In this document: positions 49,452-58,803 of the stretch, piece by piece
How positions within the stretch are numbered: position 1 is the stretch's first letter
How the letters are laid out: every line of letters begins with the position of its first letter
Assembly (NCBI GenBank): GCA_016715105.1
Contig: JADKBO010000023.1
Span: 52,050 to 116,049, forward strand
DNA length: 64,000 bases
Direction of reading: 5' to 3'
Source: Saprospiraceae bacterium
Lineage (GTDB): Bacteria > Bacteroidota > Bacteroidia > Chitinophagales > Saprospiraceae
Made by a program: the position numbers and the translations under genes
The notes under the pieces: model-generated
What the model was told of the DNA's origin: nothing
Databases searched by the model: none
The model's input: only the letters and a program-made list of their open reading frames with translations

Positions 49452-49772
49452 ATGAATCAATTGAAATTAGTTTTCGGAATTTGTTTGCTTTTCTTATTTA
49501 CACAATCTGGAATTTCTTCTAACAACCCCAAGCTGAAAGCCGTACAAACAGAGCTTGTTTCTTTGCTGAATCAAACTCAATTTGAGCAAGGTAAAGTGGA
49601 GACTATTTATGTCAATTTCATCATCAACCAAAAAGGAGAAGCAGTGGTGGTTTCTACCAATGATGAAAAAAACGACCAAATCTTGAAAAATGCCATCAAT
49701 TACCACAAGCTCAAAGCGACTGGTTATGAAGTAAATAAATTGTACACGTTGCCCATCGTGATCAAAAAATAA
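49452..49772 (+). CDS. Small secreted hypothetical protein, possibly TonB-C-like
   Basis: A 106-residue protein with a signal peptide (KLVFGICLLFLFTQSGIS) and a compact domain VETIYVNFIINQKGEAVVVSTNDEKND. The strand-turn pattern VNFIINQKGE resembles TonB C-terminal-like folds seen in many short Bacteroidota secreted proteins, but similarity is weak. A strong terminator follows. Confidence 0.65.
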   Translation: MNQLKLVFGICLLFLFTQSGISSNNPKLKAVQTELVSLLNQTQFEQGKVETIYVNFIINQKGEAVVVSTNDEKNDQILKNAINYHKLKATGYEVNKLYTLPIVIKK

Positions 49773-49799
49773 AGAGGGTTTTTTCACATGTTGTTAATC

Positions 49800-49833
49800 G
49801 AGGGGTCTGAAAATTTTTCGGACCTCTCTTTTA
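49800..49833 (+). terminator. Rho-independent terminator after the small secreted protein gene
   Basis: Stem gaggggtctg (49800-49809) pairs with cggacctctc (49819-49828) through two G-U pairs, loop of nine bases, then four T. Confidence 0.75.
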
Positions 49834-49956
49834 ATTTTTAATATGAAATAATCGATTTTTCAGATTTTTGTTAAAATATTGTAAAAAGAATATGCCATTT
49901 TAAAGAATTTTATTTCCTTTGCGTTATAAATTCACAAGAGAAAAACAATAAAAGAA

Positions 49957-50445
49957 ATGTCAGATTTCAAATTAGACAAAACAGACTTAAGGATTCTCAA
50001 ACTTTTACAAGAAAATAGCAAGATTACCAATTTGGATCTTTCAAAGAAAATTGGTCTTTCTCCAGCTCCAACATTAGAAAGAGTTAAGAAACTTGAGCAA
50101 TCGGGAATCATCGTTTCATACCATGCCAAAGTGGATGCATCGGCTATGGGACTCAATGTTAAAACTTATGTTTTGGTTTCTTTGGCTTGGCAAAAACCAA
50201 ATGCACTAGACAATTTCATCAAAAAGATCAAACAAATCGATGAGATTACTGAGTGTTATATCATTACAGGTGATGCAGATTTCTTATTGAAGATCGTGTG
50301 TAAGGATATTGCTAGTTATGAAAAACTGCTATTCAAAACATTATCGCAAATAGAAGAAATAGAAAGATTGAAAACTTTGATGACGTTGAGCAAAGTGAAG
50401 AAGGAAAAAGTTCTTCCTTTCGACTACGACAATGACATGGAATAA
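49957..50445 (+). CDS. Lrp/AsnC family transcriptional regulator
   Basis: A 162-residue regulator. The winged helix-turn-helix is LDKTDLRILKLLQENSKITNLDLSKKIGLSPAPTLERVKKLEQSGII; the C-terminal RAM ligand-binding domain begins near residue 70 (VLVSLAWQKPNALDNFIKKIKQIDEITECYIITGDADFLLKI). It senses amino acids or related small molecules and binds DNA as an octamer or dimer. The ligand and targets are unknown. Length is typical. Confidence 0.93.
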   Translation: MSDFKLDKTDLRILKLLQENSKITNLDLSKKIGLSPAPTLERVKKLEQSGIIVSYHAKVDASAMGLNVKTYVLVSLAWQKPNALDNFIKKIKQIDEITECYIITGDADFLLKIVCKDIASYEKLLFKTLSQIEEIERLKTLMTLSKVKKEKVLPFDYDNDME

Positions 50446-50473
50446 TTTTGAAATTTCATAGGGTTATATAGGG

Positions 50474-50508
50474 GCTGTCCAAATTTATTTTTGGGCAGCT
50501 TTTTTTTT
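50474..50508 (+). terminator. Rho-independent terminator after the Lrp gene
   Basis: Stem gctgtcc (50474-50480) with gggcagc (50493-50499), one G-U pair, followed by nine T. Confidence 0.7.
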
Positions 50509-50675
50509 GCCCTTCCGTCAGTGAAATACCTATGAAAAACAAATTTTCGATCTCAATATCCTTTTACATCCAAATAAATTGCCAATTTCTATCCCAAAAA
50601 CGGCTTTCAACCATTAATAATATCTTAAATATCAAATAAATCTGATATTTATAAAAAATTGTGAAAGCTAAGAAC

Positions 50676-50683
50676 TACCTTTG
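50676..50683 (+). promoter_or_regulatory. Candidate -7 box TACCTTTG for the DEAD-box helicase gene
   Basis: It matches TAnnTTTG. A TTG lies 14 bases upstream (short spacing). The leader would be about 185 bases, the longest in the window. No open frame is present in it; the rest of 50509-50675 is AT-rich and empty. Confidence 0.35.
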
Positions 50684-50873
50684 CGCGCTTTAAGGAACCG
50701 TATCTATTTAGGTCCGTGCTTTTATAATTAAGTAACAATTTGGTTTTGAGTATTTCCGCTTTAGGAAATCATTGTTAATCAAATTTAGTAAGTTGGGGAA
50801 AAGCATGCACAGCAACAGATTTTTACAAATTGTGGTTGTTTTTACCTAGAGAGTTACTCAAATATTAGCATAC

Positions 50874-52643
50874 ATGTCAACATTTGCAGACTTCGGACTG
50901 AAGTCAACTATTCTTGATGCCCTCAAAGATCTGGGCTTCGAGACTCCTACTCCTATTCAAGATGCTACTCTTGATATCATTTCAAAAACCAATACGGATA
51001 TCATTGCCTTGGCCCAAACCGGGACAGGAAAGACCGCTGCCTTCAGTTTACCAATTCTCAATAGAATTGATACAGATGTTGAAGAGGTCCAAGCATTTAT
51101 CCTTTCTCCTACCAGAGAATTGGCCAATCAGATCACCAAAGACATTCAGAACTTTTCCAAATACATGAAAGGTCTTAAAGTACTTCCTGTATATGGTGGA
51201 GCGAGTATCAGAGATCAAATCCAAGGTTTGAGAGACAAGCCACAAATTGTGGTGGGTACTCCAGGCAGAGTTCTGGACTTGATCAACAAAAACAAACTCA
51301 AAGTCAATGACATCAAGTTTTTGGTGTTGGATGAAGCTGATGAGATGCTTTCAATGGGCTTTAAGGATGATTTAGATGCTATCCTAAGTTCAACACCGGA
51401 AGATAGGCAGACACTTTTGTTTTCAGCAACCATGCCAGACGGTGTTGCACACATCGCCAAAAATTACATGAAGAAACCTGAAACCATTTCTATGGGTAAG
51501 GTCAATACTTCTAATGTAAACATAGAACACCAATATTTTGTGGTTGATCAACGCGATCGGTACACAGCACTCAAAATGTTGGTCGACAGCAATCCAGACA
51601 TTTATGGAATCGTTTTTTGCAGAACCAAAATCGATACTCAGGAAGTTGCAGATATGTTGGGCAGAGACGGTTACAATTCTGATGCACTCCACGGTGACTT
51701 GGTACAATCACAAAGAGATTTCGTGATGAGTAAGTTTAAGTCTGGTCAATTACAATTATTGATCGCAACCGATGTGGCTGCAAGAGGATTGGATGTAAGT
51801 GATCTTACTCACGTCATCAATTATAGTCTGCCAGATGATCAGGAAGTTTATATTCACCGCACAGGTCGTACTGGAAGAGCAGGCAAAAAAGGTATTGCAT
51901 TGAGTATCCTTACCAAAAAAGAGGTATTCAAAATCAAACAAATAGAGCGCCAAATCAACTTGCCCGTTACGTACACCAAAGTTCCAGATGGTGACACCAT
52001 TTGTAATGCACAATTGATGAGCTTGATCGACAAGGTGAAAAATACACCAGTAGATGAAGAAACAATCGCGCCATTTGTAAAGGCCATAGAGCAAGGTTTT
52101 GAAGGTTTGGATTCAATCACCATCATCAAGAAATTCATCTCTACAGAATTCAATAGATTCATAGAATATTACCAAGGAGTTGGTGATGTCAACGCCAATT
52201 TTGATAATAATTCCAGAGGAAGCAGGTTGAAAGATCACCAGGGAACCATGTCCAAGAGTGAAATGGCTACATTGGTACTCAATCATGGTCGCAAAAGCAA
52301 TATGGATCCAAGGAGTTTACTCAACTTCATCAATAACCTCACACCCAATAAAAAGGTCAATGTAGGTCATATTTCTATTGATGCAGATCAAACAACATTC
52401 GAAGTAAAACACGAACAAGTTGATTTATTGATCAATGGTTTGAAGGATTCTAGTTATAAAGGTGTCACACTTACTTTTAGAGCTGGTACAAAAGCACTTT
52501 CAAAAAAGGGAGGCGGACATAGTTATTCTGGAGGAGACATCAAACCTGGTGGTTCTTATGGTCGATCAAATGATCGCAGTAAGCCACATCGTAAAGGCGG
52601 AAGCCAAAAACCTGCATCAGGTACAGTGAAGAAAAAATGGTAA
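50874..52643 (+). CDS. DEAD-box ATP-dependent RNA helicase (DeaD/CsdA-like)
   Basis: A 589-residue helicase. All core motifs are present: Q motif FETPTPIQ, AQTGTGKT, PTRELANQ, GTPGRV, VLDEADEM, SAT, and in the second RecA domain ATDVAARGLD and YIHRTGRTGRAG. Beyond residue ~460 there is a DbpA/CsdA-like RNA-binding domain (VGHISIDADQTTFEVKHEQVDLLI) and a basic, Gly-rich tail (KKGGGHSYSGGDIKPGGSYG). This is the cold-shock/ribosome-assembly type. The long leader fits a post-transcriptionally controlled cold-shock gene (inference). Confidence 0.93.
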   Translation: MSTFADFGLKSTILDALKDLGFETPTPIQDATLDIISKTNTDIIALAQTGTGKTAAFSLPILNRIDTDVEEVQAFILSPTRELANQITKDIQNFSKYMKGLKVLPVYGGASIRDQIQGLRDKPQIVVGTPGRVLDLINKNKLKVNDIKFLVLDEADEMLSMGFKDDLDAILSSTPEDRQTLLFSATMPDGVAHIAKNYMKKPETISMGKVNTSNVNIEHQYFVVDQRDRYTALKMLVDSNPDIYGIVFCRTKIDTQEVADMLGRDGYNSDALHGDLVQSQRDFVMSKFKSGQLQLLIATDVAARGLDVSDLTHVINYSLPDDQEVYIHRTGRTGRAGKKGIALSILTKKEVFKIKQIERQINLPVTYTKVPDGDTICNAQLMSLIDKVKNTPVDEETIAPFVKAIEQGFEGLDSITIIKKFISTEFNRFIEYYQGVGDVNANFDNNSRGSRLKDHQGTMSKSEMATLVLNHGRKSNMDPRSLLNFINNLTPNKKVNVGHISIDADQTTFEVKHEQVDLLINGLKDSSYKGVTLTFRAGTKALSKKGGGHSYSGGDIKPGGSYGRSNDRSKPHRKGGSQKPASGTVKKKW

Positions 52644-52674
52644 TCGCCAAATAGGCAGATTATTCAAATAAAAA

Positions 52675-52713
52675 AAGGACTTGTATACAGTGTGGCGATT
52701 GTAACAAGTCCTT
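52675..52713. terminator. Strong terminator between convergent genes
   Basis: Perfect 10-base arms aaggacttgt (52675-52684) and acaagtcctt (52704-52713) with a 19-base loop, between the helicase and tolC-like stops. Confidence 0.65.
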
Positions 52714-52798
52714 AATCTTTACATGAAAAAATTCTTTTCCTAATGGAACTCAAACTTTAGAACGCACTTTTTTAGAGATTGTTCTTTCGATTAGAAAA

Positions 52799-54217
52799 TT
52801 AATTTGGTATAGCGGCAGACCACCAAAGTTTTGCTTTAGATGCGAGTAACTTCGCCCTTAATTCAATCCATTTCTGATTCGCCTCGATGAATCTATTGTT
52901 TCGGCTGTTGAGCAAAAACAAGGAAGATTCGCCGATAGAGAATTTAAACGACTCGGCCTCATACAATTGTCGGTAGAGATCGCTCGCCTCAGCATATATA
53001 TTTACTTGATTTTTTACATTTTCTACTTCAATCAATTGAAATCTGATTTTATTTTCAATCTGAAGTCGCGTATAATAATTATCCAATGAAGTTATCTGGA
53101 TCTTAGCCTTGGTTGCTTGATATTGCCCCATTGCAGATCTATTAAAAATAGGCATGGAAAAACTCAAACCAAATTTATAATTGTCTTCGAAAAAAGAAGC
53201 ACCAATGTTTTCGATGGGAAATTGATCACCTTTCCTCATAAAATCATACTTCAGATCAAGTTTGGGAAGAAAGTTTTGGAATTTTAGTTTACTTTCGATT
53301 TCCAAATTTTGCAACTTCAAATCATAGACAGCCAACTTAGGGTGCTCATCCAATCTGGCTCTGACCCAAGCATCCTTATCACTTTCATTTATTTCATTCA
53401 AGACCATATCAATGGTGGTTGTGTCAGGAATGACTTCACTAGCCAAGTATAAAGGTGCCTCATTTTCTGTCCACAGGTAAGTCTCTAATTCCAGTCTGGA
53501 AGCATTATAGGCCAAAAAGTACTCTTCTCTTTGTTGCAAAAAGGTCAATAATTGGGTTTTGGCTTCAATCGTATCAATTCCTGCTTTGTCTCCCTGCAAA
53601 AAGCTAGCTTTTACAAATTCGAATCGATCAATGTTTATTTGTACCGCTTGTTCGATCAGCTGTAAAACCAGAAAATCTTTCAACCAATTGAAATAAGACA
53701 AATCTGCCTGTAGTATAAGATCATTCACTGTATTAGCATTTTCAAATCTGGTTTGCGCTTGCATCAGTTTGGCCTGCTGTAAGGAAGCCCGACGTTTATC
53801 CAAAATCAAATTTTTCAAAACAGATACATTCACACCCGCATAAGTATAAAGACCTGGAGTCTTTTCTGCATTGAGATAGGTTCCCAGATTATTTTGCACA
53901 CCACCATAAAGTGAAACTCCATACCAAGTAGGAATAGTGAGGTCTGCATTGTTTTGAGTGTAATATTTCTTCCCGTCAAAAGTTTTCTGATCACTCGTCA
54001 AGGAAAAAATGGGGTCAAAAGCGCCAGCTGCTTCTACCCTACCTGCTGATGCCATATCCATAAATAAATTTGTTTGGCGAGCTACAGGATGGTTTTGTTT
54101 GACGACCGACAAGAATTTCTCCAAAGTCAAGACCTCAAAAGTTGCTTGCGCCTTGATCATGGGTAGCATAGTGCACAAAAAAACAGCACCCGTCAAGGTA
54201 TATTTTAGAAAACACAT
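52799..54217 (-). CDS. TolC-family outer membrane efflux protein
   Basis: About 472 residues, starting at ATG 54217 with signal peptide (FLKYTLTGAVFLCTMLPMIKAQA). The family opening FEVLTLEKFLSVVKQNHPVARQ is followed by long helical hairpins and the outer membrane beta segments; the internal duplication of OEP proteins is recognisable (LEIESKLKFQNFLPKLDLKYDF, KFGLSFSMPIFNRSAMGQYQ). It forms the exit duct of a type I secretion system with the two genes upstream. It starts four bases after the hlyD-like stop. Confidence 0.87.
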   Translation of the reverse strand: MCFLKYTLTGAVFLCTMLPMIKAQATFEVLTLEKFLSVVKQNHPVARQTNLFMDMASAGRVEAAGAFDPIFSLTSDQKTFDGKKYYTQNNADLTIPTWYGVSLYGGVQNNLGTYLNAEKTPGLYTYAGVNVSVLKNLILDKRRASLQQAKLMQAQTRFENANTVNDLILQADLSYFNWLKDFLVLQLIEQAVQINIDRFEFVKASFLQGDKAGIDTIEAKTQLLTFLQQREEYFLAYNASRLELETYLWTENEAPLYLASEVIPDTTTIDMVLNEINESDKDAWVRARLDEHPKLAVYDLKLQNLEIESKLKFQNFLPKLDLKYDFMRKGDQFPIENIGASFFEDNYKFGLSFSMPIFNRSAMGQYQATKAKIQITSLDNYYTRLQIENKIRFQLIEVENVKNQVNIYAEASDLYRQLYEAESFKFSIGESSLFLLNSRNNRFIEANQKWIELRAKLLASKAKLWWSAAIPN

Positions 54218-54221
54218 GAGT

Positions 54222-55559
54222 TTATTTCTTTGCATTGACCAACTCATTATTCGCTTTATAGAAATCAGGAGGAAATCCGTTGATCTGTCGCCAGAATTCA
54301 TAATAGATCGGCACATTTTTGAGCAAGGCAAAAGCTACTGCTCCACCACCCTGCCGCAACTCTCTGGGCCATGGGCGGTCTTCGGGATCCTCAGCAACCA
54401 ACACCCTGAACATGCCATTGACGCTCACATTACTTTCGACAGCTGTGACAACACCTCCAAAGGTACCAAAGGAAGCACTTGGCCAGCCTGTGAAAACGAT
54501 GGCGGGGAAACCATCAAACATAAATCTCACGTGCTGCCCTCGACTCAAAAGTTGAACATCCATGGGCTTTACCCATATCTCTACTGCTTTGTCAAATTCA
54601 ATAGGAACAATTTCAACGATCATGGCGCCCTCCTTGACCATTTCGTTGATGCCCGCCTTCATCGCCTTCACAATTTGACCATCCTGAGGAGCAACCACAT
54701 AATATTGCCCCTGCCTGATGCGATAGTTATCGTATTGATTTTGCAGCTTGGCTATTTTACCTTGCCCTGTCGCTACCTGAGATTGAGCAGTGAATTGATC
54801 ACCCTGTGTTTTGGCAATTTTTTCATTGTATTCCTGAACGATGCCATTTTTTTCAATCTGCAAAATGAGTAAATCCTGCCTGGTATTGTTGTAATCATTC
54901 TGCGCAGATATGAGTTTTGCGGCTACATTTTGATGTAATACTTTTCGTTTTTCAAATTCTGTCAAAGGTATAATGGCTTGGTCATACATATTGATTGCAC
55001 CTTCCAGCTGACGATCAGCAACAGACATTTCATTTTGCACTGCCACCAGTTTGATGCTATCGCTTTGTACTTTTCTCAACACTTGTAAGACCTTATTGTC
55101 TATTGATTTCAACTTCAGATCTCGTTCGCTTTTCATGGCTTCCATTTGACTGAGGGTGGTTGAAATCTTGCTTCGATAATTGTCCAGGGTCATTCTTTCA
55201 GAAACTATTTGATCATCCGTTCTTTCCAAAAGTTGAGGATCAAGGTACTCATCTTTAATTTCAGCTAATTGCACAATTGTATCACCTGCCTTTACGAAAT
55301 CACCTTCTCTTACGTACCACTTTAATATCCGCCCAGGGATAATGTTATTGACTTCTTGTGGCCGTTGGTCCTGTTTTAAGGAAGTGACAACACCTTCACT
55401 CCGAATATTCTGAGTCCAAGGTAAAAAGAGCAATACTACGAAAACTGCTATGATTCCAAAAAACCAATATTTTATCTTATCCTCTTTCTCAGACCTGTAA
55501 ATGTGCCGAAAAGACTCAAGGCTTCGTCCAATCTTCTTTTCTACTTCTTCGTTATACAT
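54222..55559 (-). CDS. HlyD-family membrane fusion protein
   Basis: A 445-residue adaptor with one transmembrane helix near residues 31-48 (YWFFGIIAVFVVLLFLPW), a lipoyl-like half motif (VREGDFVKAGDTIVQLAEIKDEY), a long coiled-coil hairpin (~110-290), and the second lipoyl half (YYVVAPQDGQIVKAMKAGINEMVKEGAMIVEIVP). It links the ABC exporter to the TolC-like duct. The gene is 27 bases behind the ABC gene and four bases ahead of the TolC gene, so the three form one operon. Confidence 0.9.
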   Translation of the reverse strand: MYNEEVEKKIGRSLESFRHIYRSEKEDKIKYWFFGIIAVFVVLLFLPWTQNIRSEGVVTSLKQDQRPQEVNNIIPGRILKWYVREGDFVKAGDTIVQLAEIKDEYLDPQLLERTDDQIVSERMTLDNYRSKISTTLSQMEAMKSERDLKLKSIDNKVLQVLRKVQSDSIKLVAVQNEMSVADRQLEGAINMYDQAIIPLTEFEKRKVLHQNVAAKLISAQNDYNNTRQDLLILQIEKNGIVQEYNEKIAKTQGDQFTAQSQVATGQGKIAKLQNQYDNYRIRQGQYYVVAPQDGQIVKAMKAGINEMVKEGAMIVEIVPIEFDKAVEIWVKPMDVQLLSRGQHVRFMFDGFPAIVFTGWPSASFGTFGGVVTAVESNVSVNGMFRVLVAEDPEDRPWPRELRQGGGAVAFALLKNVPIYYEFWRQINGFPPDFYKANNELVNAKK

Positions 55560-55586
55560 CAGTATATAAGTTTGTCCTAGGTTTAA

Positions 55587-57284
55587 TTAAAAAGGTATTT
55601 CTGTTGGTGTGCCTTGGCTAATGATCTTACCTTCATCTAGCACAATCACATGGTCACACTTCTTGGCAAAATCGACATCATTGGATATTACAAAAACGGT
55701 GACATCTGGTATCTCATTGAATATATAATTGAAAATTAAAAGTTTGGTTGCGTGGTCCAATCTTTCCCAAGGTTCTTCCAATATCAACAAGGATGGATTT
55801 CCCACCAAAGCTCTGAGCAGTAATATTTTATGTTTTTGAGAAATTGCGAGCCGCCTACCAGTTGGATCAAGTTCTTCGTCAAAACCCATTTTAAATTGAG
55901 TGATCAAACCTTTAAAACCAATTTTTCTAGCCACCTGCATGATTTGAGGTACTGTCACAAATTGCGATCTCAAATTGATATTTTCCAATAATGATCCTTG
56001 AAAAACGTCTTGATTGTGGAACATCAAACCAAGCTGTCCTCTGAAAGTATCTGCTCGGTAATTCCCAAGTGGAATTCCATTGAAATTGATATTCCCATCA
56101 TATGATAAAACTGTACCTGACAACAGTAATCCAAGGGTAGACTTTCCGGAGCCATCTGCCCCCATAATGCAAACTTTTTGCCCTTTCTCAACGTTAAAAC
56201 TAATGTCATTAAGCACTTGTAAATCAGAAGTATATCCAAAATTCACATTCGAAAATTGCACTCCGATTCCACCGTTTCCAACCAAATCCAGTGTACCTGC
56301 AGTTTCCATAGGTTTATCGGTGATTTTTGAAAGCTTTTCCAAAGAAGTCAACAAATCATAAACTTTATCCAAAGATCTGATCAATTTTTCTATCGAAGCC
56401 AGAACGGTGATGATGACAATTTCTGAGGCTACAAATTGACCCACGTTGATGGTATTATTTACCAAAAGGATGCTTCCCAAGATCAACATGGCGGCAGTAA
56501 TCAAAACCTTAAAACCTATCAAAGTCCAATATTGAAAGAGCAAAACTTTAAAGTGTTTGGTTCGAGCACCGATATATTTTGAAACCAAACCGTCTGTTTT
56601 ATCTATAGGAAGTCTTGAACCTGAGGCAAAATGAAAAGATTTAAATACCCTGGACACTTCTTGGAGCCACCCAGCTACTTCATATTTATAATCACTTTCC
56701 TCAAGACTGGTAGCTAGTCCTTGTCTGGCTGTAGTACTAATGATGATGATCAAAATGATGACTAAGATGATACTGAATATGATGAAGACATTGGCGTATA
56801 GAGACAATAAAATAAGCCCAAATATCAACTGTATTACTGCCGTAGGGATATCGAGTAATAATTTACTCAAACTTTTTTGCAAGACAACGATGTCAAAAAA
56901 ACGATTGACCAGTTCAGGCAAATAATAACCATCAACTTCTATTAGATTCAATTTGGGAATACGATATGCAAAATCCAGGGAATACCGTGCAAAGACTTTC
57001 TGTTGAATTTTTTCAATGACCTTCAGTTGTTTTATCTGCAAAAAGCCGTCAAAAAATACGCCTAATACCACAAAACAGATCAATAAAATCATGGAAGTAG
57101 ATACAGCACCAGCCAATACAAAGTTGATAATTGCCTGAATTCCAAGCGGTACACTGAGTTGTAAAAGCCCTGCCAAAATTGCGTAGAAATAAATGTATCC
57201 TATTTCTTTTCTTTCAAGTTTGAGCAGTTTTAATAATTTAGTCAGGGGGGTATCAAATACATTTAACTTGTCAACTAATGCCAT
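55587..57284 (-). CDS. ABC exporter subunit of a type I secretion system, with degenerate ATPase motifs
   Basis: A 565-residue fused membrane and nucleotide-binding protein without peptidase domain. Membrane helices span ~20-300 and the ATPase ~335-565. Walker A (MGADGSGKSTL) and Walker B (SLLILEEP) are sound, but the signature motif, normally LSGGQ, reads LAISQKHK; the Q-loop glutamine seems replaced by His (LMFHNQDVF); and the H-loop His is missing (VFVISNDVDF instead of a His before the acidic pair). The D-loop (ERLDHAT) is near normal. Substrate unknown; no obvious cargo gene lies nearby. Confidence 0.85.
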   Translation of the reverse strand: MALVDKLNVFDTPLTKLLKLLKLERKEIGYIYFYAILAGLLQLSVPLGIQAIINFVLAGAVSTSMILLICFVVLGVFFDGFLQIKQLKVIEKIQQKVFARYSLDFAYRIPKLNLIEVDGYYLPELVNRFFDIVVLQKSLSKLLLDIPTAVIQLIFGLILLSLYANVFIIFSIILVIILIIIISTTARQGLATSLEESDYKYEVAGWLQEVSRVFKSFHFASGSRLPIDKTDGLVSKYIGARTKHFKVLLFQYWTLIGFKVLITAAMLILGSILLVNNTINVGQFVASEIVIITVLASIEKLIRSLDKVYDLLTSLEKLSKITDKPMETAGTLDLVGNGGIGVQFSNVNFGYTSDLQVLNDISFNVEKGQKVCIMGADGSGKSTLGLLLSGTVLSYDGNINFNGIPLGNYRADTFRGQLGLMFHNQDVFQGSLLENINLRSQFVTVPQIMQVARKIGFKGLITQFKMGFDEELDPTGRRLAISQKHKILLLRALVGNPSLLILEEPWERLDHATKLLIFNYIFNEIPDVTVFVISNDVDFAKKCDHVIVLDEGKIISQGTPTEIPF

Positions 57285-57502
57285 AGATCTTGCACTTTTT
57301 CCCTATAAACTCCAAAAAAAGCAGATCGTTCGATGTTAACAAAAATTTCACTTATTAATTCTAAAGGTCTGATAAATTTTGTCAGTTAAAATATTTTGGG
57401 TCGAATACCAATTTAATGATTGCTGATTTGTGAGATGTAAGATGTGAGATGTGGATGGTAAATAGTGAATAGTAAATGGTGAATGGTAATTGGATGTGTA
57501 AA

Positions 57503-57745
57503 TGAGAACTTTGCTATTGCCTAATAGCCCATTGCCTCATTGCCTTATTGCCTATTACTATATTGCCTTATTGCCCATTGCTTTTTGCCCATTGCCTCAT
57601 TGGATATTGCTTTATTGCCTAATTGCCCATTGGCTCATTGCCTATTGCCTTATTGCATATTGGCAAATTGCCCATTGCCTCATTGCCTATTGGCGAATTG
57701 CCCATTGCTTTATTGCCTAATTGCCCATTGGCAAATTGGCTCACC
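57503..57745. repeat. ATTGCC-type microsatellite
   Basis: An irregular array of 7-9-base units such as attgcctc, attgcctt, attgccta, attgccc and attggcaa runs over ~240 bases. It overlaps the 3' end of the next gene. The ORFs on the plus strand here are repeat artefacts. Before it (57420-57500) is a second degenerate repeat of gtgagatg/gtgaatgg type; 57285-57419 is AT-rich and empty. Confidence 0.85.
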
Positions 57746-58800
57746 TGTCTTTATAAAATTTGTCTCTCAACCTATAAGTTAAATCATTTATCATTGCTAA
57801 ATCTGGTTCGTCTGGAAGATCTGAATTATCAAAAGCTAAATCCAATTCCGCCTGTTTGCTACCAGCCATCTTTAATAATTCCTCATATTCAAATTTCCCT
57901 GATTTTATTTCAAGTAAAAAATCGCGATTTGGCCTTCTTACATTGACTTTTTTCTGTTTACCGATTTCTATAGCCATATCTAAAAGTCTGAATACGTGCA
58001 TCATATTTTTAGCATCATAATTTTTACCATGACTTTTAGTATTTTCATACCTTTCATCATTTCGTTTATCAACCCAATCCCAGTATTCACGATATTCCTT
58101 ACAATATGTTGAGTAGCCGTCCCGATTAAAATACAGCAAAGATTCTTGTTTGGTCCCCTATTGGTATTGAACTCAAACAAACATCATTTGAGTTTTTACT
58201 TTTTATTATTCCACTGAATGCAAATACTTCGGAATAGTATAATCCGTATACATCTTTCATGTATGGGATATTCACTAAACCGCAATTTCCCTGATTCCAG
58301 CCCTTAATTTCAAGATATTTTTCAAGTGGAATCGCTCCTTGTTCATAATTAACAAAACAAAAAGACAATACACTTTTTCGCTCTTTTCCAACAGGATTAA
58401 CAATTTTCTTTTTTAGTCCTTTCGCCTTTTTAATTTGTGACAAAGCATATTTCCCAAAAGTATTAATGCAGAGTTTGGATAGAATCAATTCGGATTTAAT
58501 GGCTAACAAATATGGATGTTTATAGATTATTGAATCCTCTGGCGTATTGAGGAGTTCCAAAATGTTAGGATTGTTGAGTGAAAGCAGTTCCATAAACCGA
58601 CCAAGTTCATAAAACACGACATCGTTTGTTTCATTATTAACTTGGGGAATATAATTCAATCCATAATATTCCTCTTTTGGTAAAATAAAAACTCCTTTGA
58701 TGTCAGTATCAGAGGTGGGAGTATTTAAGCCATACGCTTTACTGCCGCTAATGCATTCAAGTATTATCAGTCCTCTACTACGTAATTCGTCTACCGTCAT
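57741..58800 (-). CDS. RlaP-like DNA polymerase beta family nucleotidyltransferase, split by a frameshift
   Basis: The N-terminal frame (58126-58800) has the nucleotidyltransferase motif ECISGSKAYGLNTPTSDTDIKGV with GS and two Asp; it runs off after SIPIG. The other frame (57741-58139) carries the C-terminal part (LLYFNRDGYSTYCKEYREYWDW). Removing one base in the C4 run at 58155-58158 gives SIPIGTKQESLLYFNRDG and a 352-residue protein of usual length. Known family members (PF10127) are linked to RNA repair and nucleotide transfer. The gene sits almost end to end with a second such gene upstream. Confidence 0.75.
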
Positions 58801-58803
58801 AAG

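Noticed and set aside
54009..54872. A 287-codon plus-strand frame opposite tolC and hlyD.
   Set aside because: It spans the junction of two well-supported genes on the other strand and resembles no family.
57502..57946. Three overlapping plus-strand frames rich in Leu, Ile, Pro, Cys and His.
   Set aside because: They are translations of the ATTGCC microsatellite, not genes.
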